From Punica granatum (lineage: Eukaryota; Streptophyta; Magnoliopsida; Myrtales; Lythraceae), in NCBI RefSeq assembly GCF_007655135.1, contig NC_045130.1, positions 36,762,605-36,826,604 of the forward strand: DNA of 64,000 nucleotides. The letters run 5' to 3'. Made by a program: the position numbers and the translations under genes. The first letter of the stretch is position 1, and every line of letters begins with the position of its first letter. The notes below the pieces were generated by a model. The model was not told the origin of the DNA. It made no database searches and was given only the letters and a program-made list of their open reading frames with translations. Below are positions 25,365-36,608 of the stretch, piece by piece.

Positions 25365-25984
25365 GGAAAAGGTCAAATTTCGCCCACAACCATTAGCTCT
25401 TTTTCTATCTTAGTCCTAAATCTTTTCTTTGGTTGGATTTCGTCCTCAATCTTTTTCGCGCAATATGAGTTCAATCCTTCCGTCCAAAATTCCGTTCATT
25501 TTCCCTGATATGTATATTCGTCAAATGAGAGTGCGCCACATGCACGACAGATCACTGCTACTCCAAACCGGTTGTTATAGAACAAATCCGATTCTTTTTT
25601 TAATCAGATCCGTAGACCGGACTAAAATATTTCCAATTCTTTTAGGATTCAAGCCATCGCTTCTCTTTCATCGTCTCACGCACCGACAGATGGCTGGAAT
25701 TATAAAAGAACTAAAAATATCTTAGTTCGATTTACGGGTCTGATTAAAAAAAGAATCGAATTTGCTCTATAACAACCGGTTTAGAGTAGCAGTAATCTGT
25801 CGCGCACATAGCGCACTCTCATTTGATTAATATACATGTCAAGGAAAATTAACGGAATTTTAGACGAAAGGATTGAACTCACACCGTGCGGAAAAGATTG
25901 AGGACGAAATACAGCCAAAAAAAAAGATTTAGGACTAAGATAGAAAAATAACTAAAAGTTGAGGACCAAATTTGACCTTTCCCC
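25365..25984. mobile_element. 620-bp hairpin MITE, Mutator-like, 10-bp TSD
   Basis: The left end ggaaaaggtcaaattt and the right end aaatttgacctttcccc are inverted copies. The inverted similarity extends about 300 bases into the element from both sides, for example tatcttagtcctaaatctttt on the left and its complement on the right, and ctactccaaaccggttgtta against its complement. The two arms meet near 25670-25690, so the element is one large imperfect palindrome. The direct repeat ataaaagaaa flanks it (25355-25364 and 25985-25994). Long inverted repeats with a 9-10 base duplication are typical of Mutator-like elements. It has no coding capacity; an open frame at 25429-25725 is incidental. Confidence 0.85.
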
Positions 25985-25994
25985 ATAAAAGAAA

Positions 25995-26300
25995 TATGGA
26001 GCCCGATAGATTTATGGGCCTATTTAGTGGGCTTTACAAACCGTAAGCGAATAAAACAAAGATATGCCCGCAACACAAATGGGCCCAATTGAACTAGAAA
26101 TTGGGGCTTCTAAGGGCTTCATCCATCAATTTGGGCCGACTGATTCTCATCTGTCATGATCGATGGTCACCCTCATCCTATATCTTCTGCTTATAAGAGT
26201 GTCGCCCTTTGGGGTTTAATTTGATCGAAATCTTCAAATGACAGATCCAAGGCTGTATAATACTGGGATTTTCGATGGTTAATTGAAGTCTTCAAATGAC
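25995..26300. promoter_or_regulatory. Cluster of TGGGCY (site II-like) motifs, no gene attached
   Basis: Four TGGGCC/TGGGCT motifs (atgggcct, gtgggctt, atgggccc, ttgggccg) fall between 26015 and 26140, followed by a pyrimidine-rich stretch and ggggtttaattt. In plants such clusters mark promoters of growth-related, ribosomal-protein or snoRNA genes. No open frame of note follows within several hundred bases. Confidence 0.3.
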
Positions 26301-27107
26301 CATAATCGTCTTCTTCGAGCCGTTCAATCAACTTTTTCTTTCTTCTATTTTTTGTTTTTTTGTTTTCGGTTATAAGGGAGACGAGCCTAGTAAAAGTTTA
26401 ATCAGTTTTCTAACAATCTAGAGAAGACAATAATAAAAAGTTACTAAAGCTATCGTATGATAAGCTTCTCTAATTACTGACAAAGGTTCACCTTTTGTAT
26501 CGGGTTAGGGAGAAAGCTCGTCGAAATATGATGGTTAATCATGACATGATTCTTCATGTATTAATGCCTCAGTTTGATTGGTGAAGAAAGGCCACGAACA
26601 CGTAATAAATACATTACCACATAAATAAATGACTTTTTTGTAAATTCCAAAACAAATTTATTTCATTTCCAAGCTTCAATATTTATACTTGGATCATGTC
26701 TCCCATCAACTAAATTAGGATCCATAAACATTCTTATTTTTCTGTATTTATACTTTTTTTTTCAATGAATAGCCTTCGGATTGGTCATACCATAATTGAA
26801 TGCATTTAAACAACTCTATTATATATGTATAAATGAAAAATATCTTTTGTGTGTGAATACATTTGAGTTACCATCAATCAGAGTTAAAGCCATGGAAAAG
26901 GAAATTGTAAGTGATCTCAGCTGGAAAGCAGTATTAGGGAAGAGTCATCATCCGCTTAAATAATAGGACAATGCGTCTTTCTAATAGACTCTAACTATAT
27001 CCATATGTCTATCTTCAAAACTTTCTTATGCTGATTCAATCTTATTTTTAAAATTACCCAAACAAGCAATATCAAGTTATGGGAATGTGGTAGGAATTGG
27101 AGACATG

Positions 27108-27139
<32 letters not shown>

Positions 27140-28540
27140 TAATCTAACATATTCGTGCATACATGTTCATCTGTATGCGGCGCCTAAAGGGAGATGAACC
27201 GTATTAGAAGTTTTATATCTAATTCTAGGCTTCACAGAGCAAGTGATAGAATACAATGTTACTAGATTTTTATCCCATACATTGCATGGGTTTGTTTGAG
27301 ATATTATTTAGTATTTTCATTATTTATAATAATTAAGTTGAAATATTTCACCAATATAATTTTATTGAAATAAATTAATGCATGTCATCAAATGAAAGTT
27401 GAATTAGAAGAATCTCGAAGTGTCAAAGGTCATGATGCCATGCATTTTTATGAATAGAATATATTTTTTTGTAAGAAATTAAAAATACAAGAAGCATTAA
27501 GAAATCAAATCATGTATTTTATCGAAGCTTGAGTCAATACAAGTCCTCTGTTTTGTATTTTGATTTTGGAATTTCGATGTAAATCATTATATTTTCATAA
27601 CATTTTAAGTACCTATTGAAATAATTCTATGAATCCAATTTCACGCGGACCTTTTTGATAGCGCGGTTTGTTAAAAATATTACTTAGTAGCTCTTTACTT
27701 ATAATAAGTTCAAATCTCTAACTAATTTCACCTTATTACAATAGAGTAATAATAAAATTAATAAATGGCAGGATAATTGTAAAATTCTAAATATTATAAA
27801 TAAATGTCGATATTTCCTCTTAAAATCTTCCTAATTAAAAAATCCTTTTCACAATGGCATGCATTGTTATTTACTTAACATGCCAAGGTTATTCAATATA
27901 TGTGGTATTAAGATAATTATTAGGCATGTCTTTTAGGAGGATCTAACATTTTTTATTTAAATTATGTACACTACCATGCATAATAATGAGTGACAATTTC
28001 TTCAAAGAAATTAACAACACATTTACTATTAAGAAAAAAACTTTAATGAGCTTTGAATTTTTCGATTCCAATGTAATTTGATAGTATTTTTACTTTCAAT
28101 TTTTCAAATGTAGTTTATATTACATCCAGGGGTCATATTTTAAGGTCGGTTTTAAGTATATCTTATAATCAATCTTCGTGTTTGGCTTTTCCTTTTAAAT
28201 TTCCATTCCAATTGGAATTCAGTAAAGATTTTTTTTAATGAATTCTACGATTTTCTATGGACGAATTATTTTCCTTTTCTAAAGTATGTTCATTACATTC
28301 TTTTTATTTTTTGTTTCCAATTGAAATTTGTAGTGCACACTTCTAATAAACTTATTAAAAATTTAATTACATCCTATCATTAAGTTTAGGAACCGGTTCT
28401 CATTTAATTTTTCTTATTAAATATTTTCAATTATTATTTTAAAATTTTTAATTTTCTTTTAATAGTAAATATTAAGAAATTTAGCTATTTTAGTTGTATT
28501 TATTGAACTCAAATTAGTTTTACTATATATATGTATATAT

Positions 28541-28877
28541 GGGAAAAATATATTTTTGGTCCAATAAGTTTGGCATTTAGTCAATTTTGGTCTTATAAGA
28601 TTTAAAACTACCGAATTAGTGCCACACGTTTGCTCCGTAAGACAATTTCGATCCTGCAATTTTGTAAATGACATTTTTTATCCTATAAGTTGGCTTTCAA
28701 TTAAAATGTGATTTTATAAGTTTTAAAAAAGAAAGACAGTTTTGGTTTTATAAGTTACGAAATTGACCAAAATTGCCTTAAGAATCAAATGTATAAGTCC
28801 AGTTCGACACTTTTAAAACTTAGATAATCAAAATTGACCAAAGCCTAAACTTATAGGGCCAAAAAAGTCTTTTTCCC
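28541..28877. mobile_element. 337-bp MITE with GGGAAAAA ends
   Basis: The left end is gggaaaaatatatttttggt and the right end ggccaaaaaagtctttttccc, which are inverted copies with few mismatches. The interior alternates ggtccaataagtttggc-type phrases in both orientations, also giving internal inverted similarity. Flanks are AT dinucleotide runs on both sides (atatatat), so the duplication cannot be delimited. Confidence 0.7.
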
Positions 28878-29558
28878 ATATATATATATATAGTAAGTTA
28901 GTTTTAATTTCTTCGCGTTGCACGGATTGTTTCATATTTCGATTATCATATTATTTGAATTAATCACATTTAGAAAGATTAATTTCTTATTTAGAATATT
29001 AATATTTTTCATTATTAAATGCAACTGAAATAATAATTTTCAATAAAGTAGAATGACTTTTTGTGTAAAAATCAAAGAATTTTTAAATTACAATGGAGTA
29101 AGTCTTACAATTCAATAATAATTTTGCAACTAATCGTCTCGTGCAATGCACAAGCTTACTTTAATTATGTATATGTAGTTCCTATTTTGTTTAAGCATTT
29201 TGTAATATTAAATATAATATGTTATATATATTATTAATTTTTCTAACATGATGATCAATTTTGTTTATAAAATGAAAATATTAATCCAATAAAATAAAAA
29301 GTGTCCAGTAAAGTTCTATTTAAATATATCATTTCTTAATATTATATGATTTTTTGGTAAAATTTTAAAGCTTTCATTAAATTTAATGATTCATTTTTGC
29401 TTACTTTTGTAAAAAAAAAAGGCACTAGTTTTTTTGTTAATATTTCAATGTTTTCAAAATTATAATATTTTTATAATTTTAAAATAATATTTATCTTTTT
29501 ATATTTTTTCAAATGCATTAATTGAAGGGCATTTACTGCTTTCAAGTTAATTTTACAA

Positions 29559-29591
<33 letters not shown>

Positions 29592-30696
29592 GAGGTATAG
29601 ATATAGATACTGTCGTATTAGGAGATTCCATATTCCTGGAACAAAGCAACGAAACTATTTCACTGAACAGACATGAAAATAAAGAGCTTTAAGTTCTTGG
29701 AATTTACAGTTAAACATACACATGGTTAATTGATGCTGAAATAATTATATCAATAGCATGATAATGTGGCTTCTCTAGCTACTAGCTGTAGCGTTAGCTG
29801 CTTTGGACCAATTCAACTGCGTCGACACATTCTCTCCCTTTTCTCTTCATTGGCCGGTCTATTCCCCATTCTTCCCTTCTATTGTGACCTTGAGACATTA
29901 TTCAAGGTGGTTGATTTTATATTGCAGTGTCAATAACACTTGTTGTAGGGTCTACGTACGAGGAGGGAAAGACCAAATCAAAATAATAAGCCCGAGGTTT
30001 GACTTTAGCCATGAACCGTCTCGCATTAAATTAAGGGAAGGAAGGAAGGGCGAACAAACCTTCAATTGCGCCGGTCAGCATAGAATTAGGAGAGCTTTTA
30101 TTTCTTGACTTGGCCAAATTAGAGAAAATGGTCTCTTGTAGTTCCCCAACTTCCCATCATCACTTTTTGACCTCATCAATACACTCTCAAATTTTTATTT
30201 TTAAAATTTTATTATATGCGATAATAATAATTATAATAATAGGATTAATATGTATGTTGCGCGCGCGTGTGTATGTATGATTTCGATACTCTAGAGAAAC
30301 TTTTCAAGTCAATTATGACTGGTGAGAGCCAACTTGCCTTTTGCCCTCAAGCACTTTGACAGCAACCAGAAACCCTAGAAAGAAAGACAAGAGAGTTGAC
30401 ATCGGCTGTGGGTCTTACTAGGGCATGCGGTAAACGAAGTATATATTATAATAATAATAATAATAAAAAAAAAATTTCAGCTTGTCTGAGCAAATAAATT
30501 CACAAGAACAGTCTCATAAATAATTCCAGGTTTAATATATTAATAACACGTTCATATTTACTTAGTTAAAATAAAAACCTTCATTATCACTGCACATATA
30601 TATAATATAAGCGGCATATGTCAAGTCTACGGTACACATTTGCAATTTCATACCATATATATGTTGGGAGTGGAGGAAAATCAAAGGCGAGAGGGG

Positions 30697-30722
30697 GAGA
30701 GAGAGAGAGAGAGAGAGGGGGA

Positions 30723-30780
<58 letters not shown>
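30697..30780. repeat. Long (GA)n tract
   Basis: An 80-base nearly pure GA/GAGG tract with the longest perfect run at 30729-30779. Frames of alternating Arg/Glu or Leu/Ser across it are artefacts of the repeat. Confidence 0.95.
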
Positions 30781-30781
<1 letters not shown>

Positions 30782-30922
30782 GAGGGGAGGAGTATATAAA
30801 AAGAAAAAATAATTATTTTAATTTTTCGTGTAAGTAAGCAGCATACTGATGATTCATCGGTAAGCAAAGATCAGAAGGCAAAAAAACATAATTAACTCAA
30901 CAATGATTTGTTGGTTAATTAA

Positions 30923-31161
30923 GGGGCGTTTGGTTCGAATATTATTAGATTATAGGGAAAGTGAAGATTAGAGGGAAATTTTAATTATGAAATTTTTTTC
31001 CCTAATTGTAGGCCAAAATGTGATATTGTTGTATATTATATTGAATTACGATGAACGTGGTTGATAATATAATATATGATTTATTTTTATAGAGATAAAT
31101 GTGGATCTCATGACCATAATCTTCATTACAATATAACAATTTCACATGTTTCGAATCAAAG
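30923..31161. mobile_element. MITE-like element, GCGTTTGGTTCGAA ends
   Basis: It begins ggggcgtttggttcgaat and ends atgtttcgaatcaaagc, imperfect inverted copies about 240 bases apart. The interior is AT-rich and non-coding. The TTTGGTTCGAA-type end resembles many PIF/Harbinger or hAT MITEs, and the duplication is uncertain. Confidence 0.45.
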
Positions 31162-32053
31162 CTTTTACCAACTATGGCTGTAAAATTTTAACTCGTCAAA
31201 GTAATCGCAACAATTAACTTTTACGACCTTTACATCCAAATGTTGTAAAATACAATATAAAGCTCGAACTTTACAATGTAAAGTTCTCACTTTACATTGA
31301 AACATGGGTTGATTTGTTGGTTAATTAAGAGCATCAACATTTCTAGTTAAACTCAAATTCGAGACACTCTGGAAACTCATGCTGAAAAATATTCTTTATT
31401 TGACCACCTATACGTGTGGCTAAATTGACTGACTCCATAGATTTGTAAAGTATTCACATGAAAAATTATTTGAATGAAGTCCAAACACTCTCATTATTAA
31501 AAATATAAATAAATAAACATAATATACTTGATGATCAACCTAATTCTAGCATTTACTTATACTACTACAAAAGTGAGAAGTATCATTACGAGAAAAAGTA
31601 CCTAGTGCGACGCTTTTTTGGACTTTAGACAACACTTATAGGCATCTCCAAAAGTCTCGCAACGCTAAGCTTCGCCCATGTTTCGTCGGGCTAGATCCGA
31701 CCGACGTTTACGCAAGTGTCAGCGCAGCTTGACCTATAGCGATGCTTAGGAAGGGTCGCCATTGGTTTTAGGCCAAAAGCGACGCTTATAAAGGTAGCCG
31801 TAGAAAAATTAAATTTTTTTTTAAAAAAAAGGTTAAGCCGACATTTTATAAAACCTAGCCTAAGCCGATGCTTAGAAACGTCAGCTGGGGCTTGGCCGAC
31901 GCTTAATAAGCGTCGCCCAAGGGTAATCGAATTTTTTTTTTTTAAAAAGGGCAATAAGTTGACAACTCTTTGTAAACATTTCCAAAACCGTAAAACCCTA
32001 AATCTCTAAAGCCGAAAACCGTAAAACACTTAAAATCAAAGAACCCAAAATCC

Positions 32054-32291
32054 TCCGTTTGGATTCAGAGTTAAAGTTACTTTGATTTTAATTTTGATTT
32101 TGATTGTGGAAAATGACAAATGAGATATGATTATAAATTTGACTTGGGAAATGTGTGTTTTTGTTGTGTAGTGTGTTGAGTTAAAGTTAAAGTTAAAATT
32201 TTTAAATTGGGAAATGTGTATTTTTGTTGTGTAGTGTGTTGAGTTAAAGTTAAAGTTAAAGTTAAAATAAGGATTCTTTGAATCCAAACGG
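32054..32291. mobile_element. Tourist-like MITE, CCGTTTGGATTC ends, copy 1
   Basis: The ends are ccgtttggattcagag and gaatccaaacgg, perfect inverted repeats over 12 bases. The interior has (agttaa) repeats and two copies of a 60-base block containing gggaaatgtgtatttttgtt and gtagtgtgttgagttaaag, a local tandem duplication. Another copy lies at 43094-43262. Confidence 0.7.
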
Positions 32292-32504
32292 GGCGTTAAA
32301 AACTCTAAGCTCTAAAACCTTAAATCCCTAAAATTCTAAAAACGGTTTATCACTGATAACAAGCTGACGGCTCGTTCATAGAACGACGAAGACGAAGATG
32401 AATACAACAATCGCACTACTCTTCCATCATCATCCTCCTCCTCCTCCTCAAAGTGACGAAAACACACTTATACGAAGTGAAAGACAAAGAGATAAGGATC
32501 ACTT

Positions 32505-32830
32505 AGGATTTGTTTGGTTTTAGAGTTAGATAGTTACTCAACTCTACTCTATTTTGTGAAATAAGACGAGACGAAAAGGCAATTATCACAACTGTTGGTA
32601 AATATATGAATGTATGAGAATATATATATATATGTATATGTGGATGAGAAAGTAGATAGAGAATTTATCATTAAAAAAATTAATTATAAATAATTAGAAA
32701 AAATATGAGTGATAAATTATTATTGAATGAGAGGAAAAGACAAAACAATAATGATTATAATGTTGAGTTTAATGAAGTATATAACTGAGTTGGGTATAGT
32801 GATGATTTTAATTGAAAAACAAACACAAGC
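32505..32830. mobile_element. MITE-like element, AT-rich family A, inverted
   Basis: It runs from ggatttgtttggttttagag to ttgaaaaacaaacacaag, with imperfect inverted ends. The interior (gataaattattattgaatga and neighbours) is the complement of that in the 4.0-4.4 kb element. Confidence 0.45.
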
Positions 32831-33473
32831 TTAGCTGTTGTGATTTGAGAATTACCGCACAACGTCATAGGAGAATAGTCTTAAGAGGAGTAGCCACCAA
32901 GGCGTGCTCGATCGGGTTGTAGAGAGATAGAGAGGAGTCATTAGGGCGAAATAGGGGCTATAACGAGGATCCACAAGGGCGAGCTTTAGAGGAAGGACTC
33001 ACCAAACGCTAAAGGACATCTCGTGATTTCTCCTTCCCACCCACAAGCTAGCAACCGCAAACTCCCCCAATGACATTTCGACGGTGTTGGAGAACGATGA
33101 GTCGCAACTCTTCTCATTCCCGATGTTAATGGTGATGTAGGACGACCGTCACTCCGATGAACTAGAGTTGACGAAACTTCCCTTTCATTATCAGAATTGG
33201 AGCAAAGAAAAGGAGAGAGAAAGAGTATAAAGAGAGGATATATGAAGAGGAAAGGAAAAGTGAGAGATATAAGAGAAGACTTAGTTTGATTTTTGAAAAT
33301 TTCGGCCAATTTAGTGATTGAAATTTTCTTTGGGTGATGAGCGGGAACTTTGCTGCCAACGTTTCATTGCAACAATTGGCAACAAGCTCCTAACAAATTG
33401 TCAAATTGGTGATTGTTGAAAATTTTGATCAATTCACATGCTATCAACCAGCTGGCAATAAGCTAACGTGAAT

Positions 33474-34275
33474 GAAATGTGTACCATAGGGGCTCAATCT
33501 CATCTTTAATAAACACGGTCAAATTTCACATCAAGGAGATTAATCGGGTGAGTTCGCTTGTATGTGATTTAAATATCTCAAATCAAAAATCGATTTTAAT
33601 TGGTTCAATGTATATTAGAATAAAAATTTTCAAAGTTAACGATTATAAGATATGTAAGATATTAGAGGGCCTGATTTCGTCCTTAATAATTACAATCAAA
33701 TTTGTATCATTGAGATTGATTGGGTGAGATTGCTTGTATGTGATTTTCAATGCATCAAATCTAAAATAGATTTCAATTAGTTCACTATATCGGGATTAAA
33801 AATTTCAAATTAGCGCATGAAATGTGTAAGAAATTAGAGGGCTCAATCCCTTTCTTAATAAAAAAATGTCAAATTCATATCAAGGGGATTAGTCGAGTGA
33901 GTTCGCTTGTCAGTAATTTTTAATTTCTCAAGCCTAAATTAGATTTTAATTGGTTTAATAGATAGGGATAAAAAATTTCAAATTTACGAACATGAAATGT
34001 TTAAGAGATCAGAGAGCTCGATCCACTCCTTAATAAAAACAATAGAATTCACGTCGAGGAATTAATTGAGTAAGATTGCTCGTATATGATTTTCACTGTC
34101 TTGAACCCAAACTCGGTTAGTTTGTTCAATACATTGGGATTGTAATTTTCAAAGTTATAAACGGGTATGAAATGTGTAAGAGATCAAATGGCCCGATTCC
34201 CCTCTTTAATAAACACGACCAATTCTGTATCAAAGGGAGTAACAAGGTTAGTTCATTCTTGTGTGATTTTTATTA
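33474..34275. repeat. Tandem array, about 174-bp unit, 4.5 copies
   Basis: The anchor phrase gaaatgtgtaag (or a near variant) occurs at about 33474, 33648, 33819, 33994 and 34169, a spacing of 171-175 bases. Each unit also has agggctcgatc-like, atcaaggggattaat, gagtgagttcgctt and ttcaatatatcgggattaaa phrases in the same order. Units are diverged from each other by many substitutions. The array is broken at about 34275 by MITE-like DNA, and a further part-unit resumes at 34978-35066. Confidence 0.85.
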
Positions 34276-34279
34276 ACCA

Positions 34280-34975
34280 TTTGATTTTAGGATCGGTTTT
34301 TAAAATTTTAACTCTACTTACTACACAATAAAAATCAACAATACAATTATTACTTTTTCATTTTTCTTCAATTTTTTTATTCATTCAATTCAATTTTTAA
34401 TGCTACAACTATTCATTACTTTTTCACAATTTTTCTCATAATTCAACAATACAATCATTACAACCCAATTAAAATCAAAACTCAACTCTACTTAACTCTA
34501 AAACTAAATACACAATTATGGTGCGTTTGATTTTAGAGTTAAAGTAAGTTTGATTTTGATTTTGATTTTGATTTTGATTGTGGAAAATGACAAATGAGAT
34601 GAGATTATAAATTTGACTTGGGAAACGTGTATTTTTGTTGTGTAGTATGTTGAGTTAAAATCAAAATCATGATTCTAAAATCAAACTTACAAATCAAACG
34701 AGACCTATACGCTCCGTTTGTTTTCAAAGTCGTGATTTAAGATTTTAACTTTAACTTTAACTCAAAACACTACACAACAAAACACACATTTCAAAAGTCA
34801 AATTGGTGGGCCCCATATATTATTAAAATACAATCCCATTATAATTAATTATCTCTACCTTCCATTCATTTTATATTTCAAAAGTCAAACTGGTGGGCCC
34901 CATATATTTTTGTCTTCTTCTACAATCACAATCACAATCACAAATTCGTGACTTTAACTCCGAAAACAAACGCAT
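34280..34975. mobile_element. MITE-like insertions breaking the tandem array
   Basis: This block includes AT-rich family A sequence (about 34280-34510). Next comes a segment from gtgcgtttgattttagag to aaatcaaacgagacc (about 34523-34707), and then one from ctccgtttgttttcaaagtc to actccgaaaacaaacgc (about 34711-34973). Both latter segments have inverted ends and carry the ttaacttt and acactacacaac phrases also seen in the CCGTTTGGATTC MITEs. The individual boundaries are approximate. Confidence 0.5.
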
Positions 34976-35066
34976 TGATAATGTCCCAAAACCAAACTTG
35001 GTTTTAATTTGTTCAGTATATCGGGATTGGAAATTTCAAAGTTAACGAGCATGAAATAGGTAAGAG

Positions 35067-36608
35067 TAGGGCTGGTAATTCGTGTCGTGTCGTGTCTAAA
35101 CGAACGCATATCATCAAAGTCATAACCCCGTACACGACACAATTATTAAGCAGGTCAGGTTTTGAAAACACAAACACGACATGTTTATATCCTTGTCAAC
35201 CCGGACACGACATGTTTAAACTTGTTTATCGAAACGTGTCATAATAAGTATACATATCCATACATGACACAATTATTATACGAGTTAAATTTTGAACACG
35301 ACCTGTTTATTCGTGTCACCCCAGTTACCCGAACACGACATGAACTTGCTTAAACATGCATAAAAACCCACATCAAGTTTCATAACAAGAATATAACATG
35401 TCATTTTTATTAAAAATAATTGCAATGAATCAAAACACACTCAAGTCCTGTGACTCCACCAATTTCAATTGAGGTACTATGGAAACTTCTCCATAATTTC
35501 TCCACGACAGGCAGATCAATATGCTTCAAAGCTCAATCAAAAATCATGACATGAATTATTGATAAAAATCTTAAATCTTAAACCTACAAAAATCACTTCA
35601 ACAATCAAATTCACCAAGCAAATCATATAGAACAATCACCATCACATTCGGTGGAAGAGTTGACGTATTATATTTCATTCCAAAAACACATCCCGTTACA
35701 AAGCCCTGATAATGACCTTATGGGCACACATTCAGTTGAAGAGTAGAGGGCTTCAAATTAATAGGGGCCAGCAGTAATTGATGAGATTAGAGAGAGAGAC
35801 TCAATCGAGTTAAGGCTCAGTTGACAATCGAGAACTCAATCGGGCTTCAATTGACTGAGAGTATAGAGAGACTCGGATTGAAATTAGGGTTAGGGCCGTG
35901 CAATCAGACTTCAATTGGGCTTCAATTGACAATTGAGAACTCACCAATTATGTTGGAGACTTGGATTGGAGAGCACCGATGGTTGGAGGAGCGTCGGAGT
36001 GTGAGCGAGACTAGAGGGATGGAGTCGGGACTCGAGAGTCGTTTGTGCTTCAGCCTTCAACCTTCAGCCTTCAAAGGGTACCGTAGGGCCACGACCGTCG
36101 GGATCGTGGTCGAAGGCTCAAGGTCGAGGGCTCGAAGTCGTGGGCTCGAAGTCGTGGGCTCGAGGTCTAGGGCTCGAAGTCGTCTTCGATTCGTCTCTGA
36201 CTCTGAGTTCAATACTCACTCTTACATTCTGTCGACTCTGTTGCTGCTGAGAAAGTAAAGAAGTAGGGTGAATTACACTTACTGACTTACATGATAGAAA
36301 ATCATAAAATAGAAGAACAAGAATAGAGGTGGCCCGGAAGGAAGTTAGGGTTAGTAAGGATATTTTGCTAATTTTAGTTACATAAATGGATTAACGAGTT
36401 ACACGATTATAACAACATGATTAAGCACATCTAAATAAACATGTTTAATTGTGTATAATCGGGTTAAACGAGTTCAATCCGGTAAGACACGCTTATTAAC
36501 CTGTGTCTAAACGGGTTGGACCCGTTTAGACCTAATATAAAAAGGGGTCAACCCGGAACCGTTTAATATTGTGTCGTAGCCATGTCGTGTTAGGAATTGC
36601 CAGCCCTA
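35067..36608. mobile_element. 1.54-kb hAT-like element nested in the tandem array
   Basis: The left terminus is TAGGGCTGGTAATTC and the right terminus, on the minus strand, TAGGGCTGGCAATTC, a 15-base inverted repeat with one mismatch. The flanks are ggtaagag (35059-35066) and ggtcatag (36609-36616), an 8-base duplication with two mismatches, as expected for hAT. Subterminal regions are full of cgtgtcgtgt/acacgac repeats, typical of this plant hAT MITE type. The centre has a GC-rich patch with repeated gggctcgaagtcgt, which creates a spurious Arg/Ser-rich frame (35821-36258). No transposase is present. Confidence 0.8.

Larger units (their letters stand above)
26300..30922. other. AT-rich intergenic region with small repeats
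   Basis: No gene is supported. It holds TA runs (about 27117-27140 and 29568-29591), one hairpin-ended MITE (28541-28877) and a long GA microsatellite (30697-30780). The open frame at 29803-30108 has no family features and no supporting context. Confidence 0.4.

Noticed and set aside
25429..25725. 98-residue open frame
   Set aside because: It spans the loop and one arm of the hairpin MITE, so it is not a host gene.
29803..30108. 101-residue open frame
   Set aside because: No recognisable motif, no good context and no intron signals; likely chance.
30562..30867. Long open frames of Arg/Glu or Leu/Ser across the GA tract
   Set aside because: They are translations of a dinucleotide repeat and carry no other protein feature.
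31980..32345. Repeated accctaaa/ccctaaa phrases suggesting telomeric repeats
   Set aside because: The phrases are irregular and interspersed, with no true tandem CCCTAAA array.
35821..36258. 145-residue Arg/Ser/Gly-rich frame
   Set aside because: It lies inside the hAT-like element and follows its GC-rich mini-repeat, so it is compositional.
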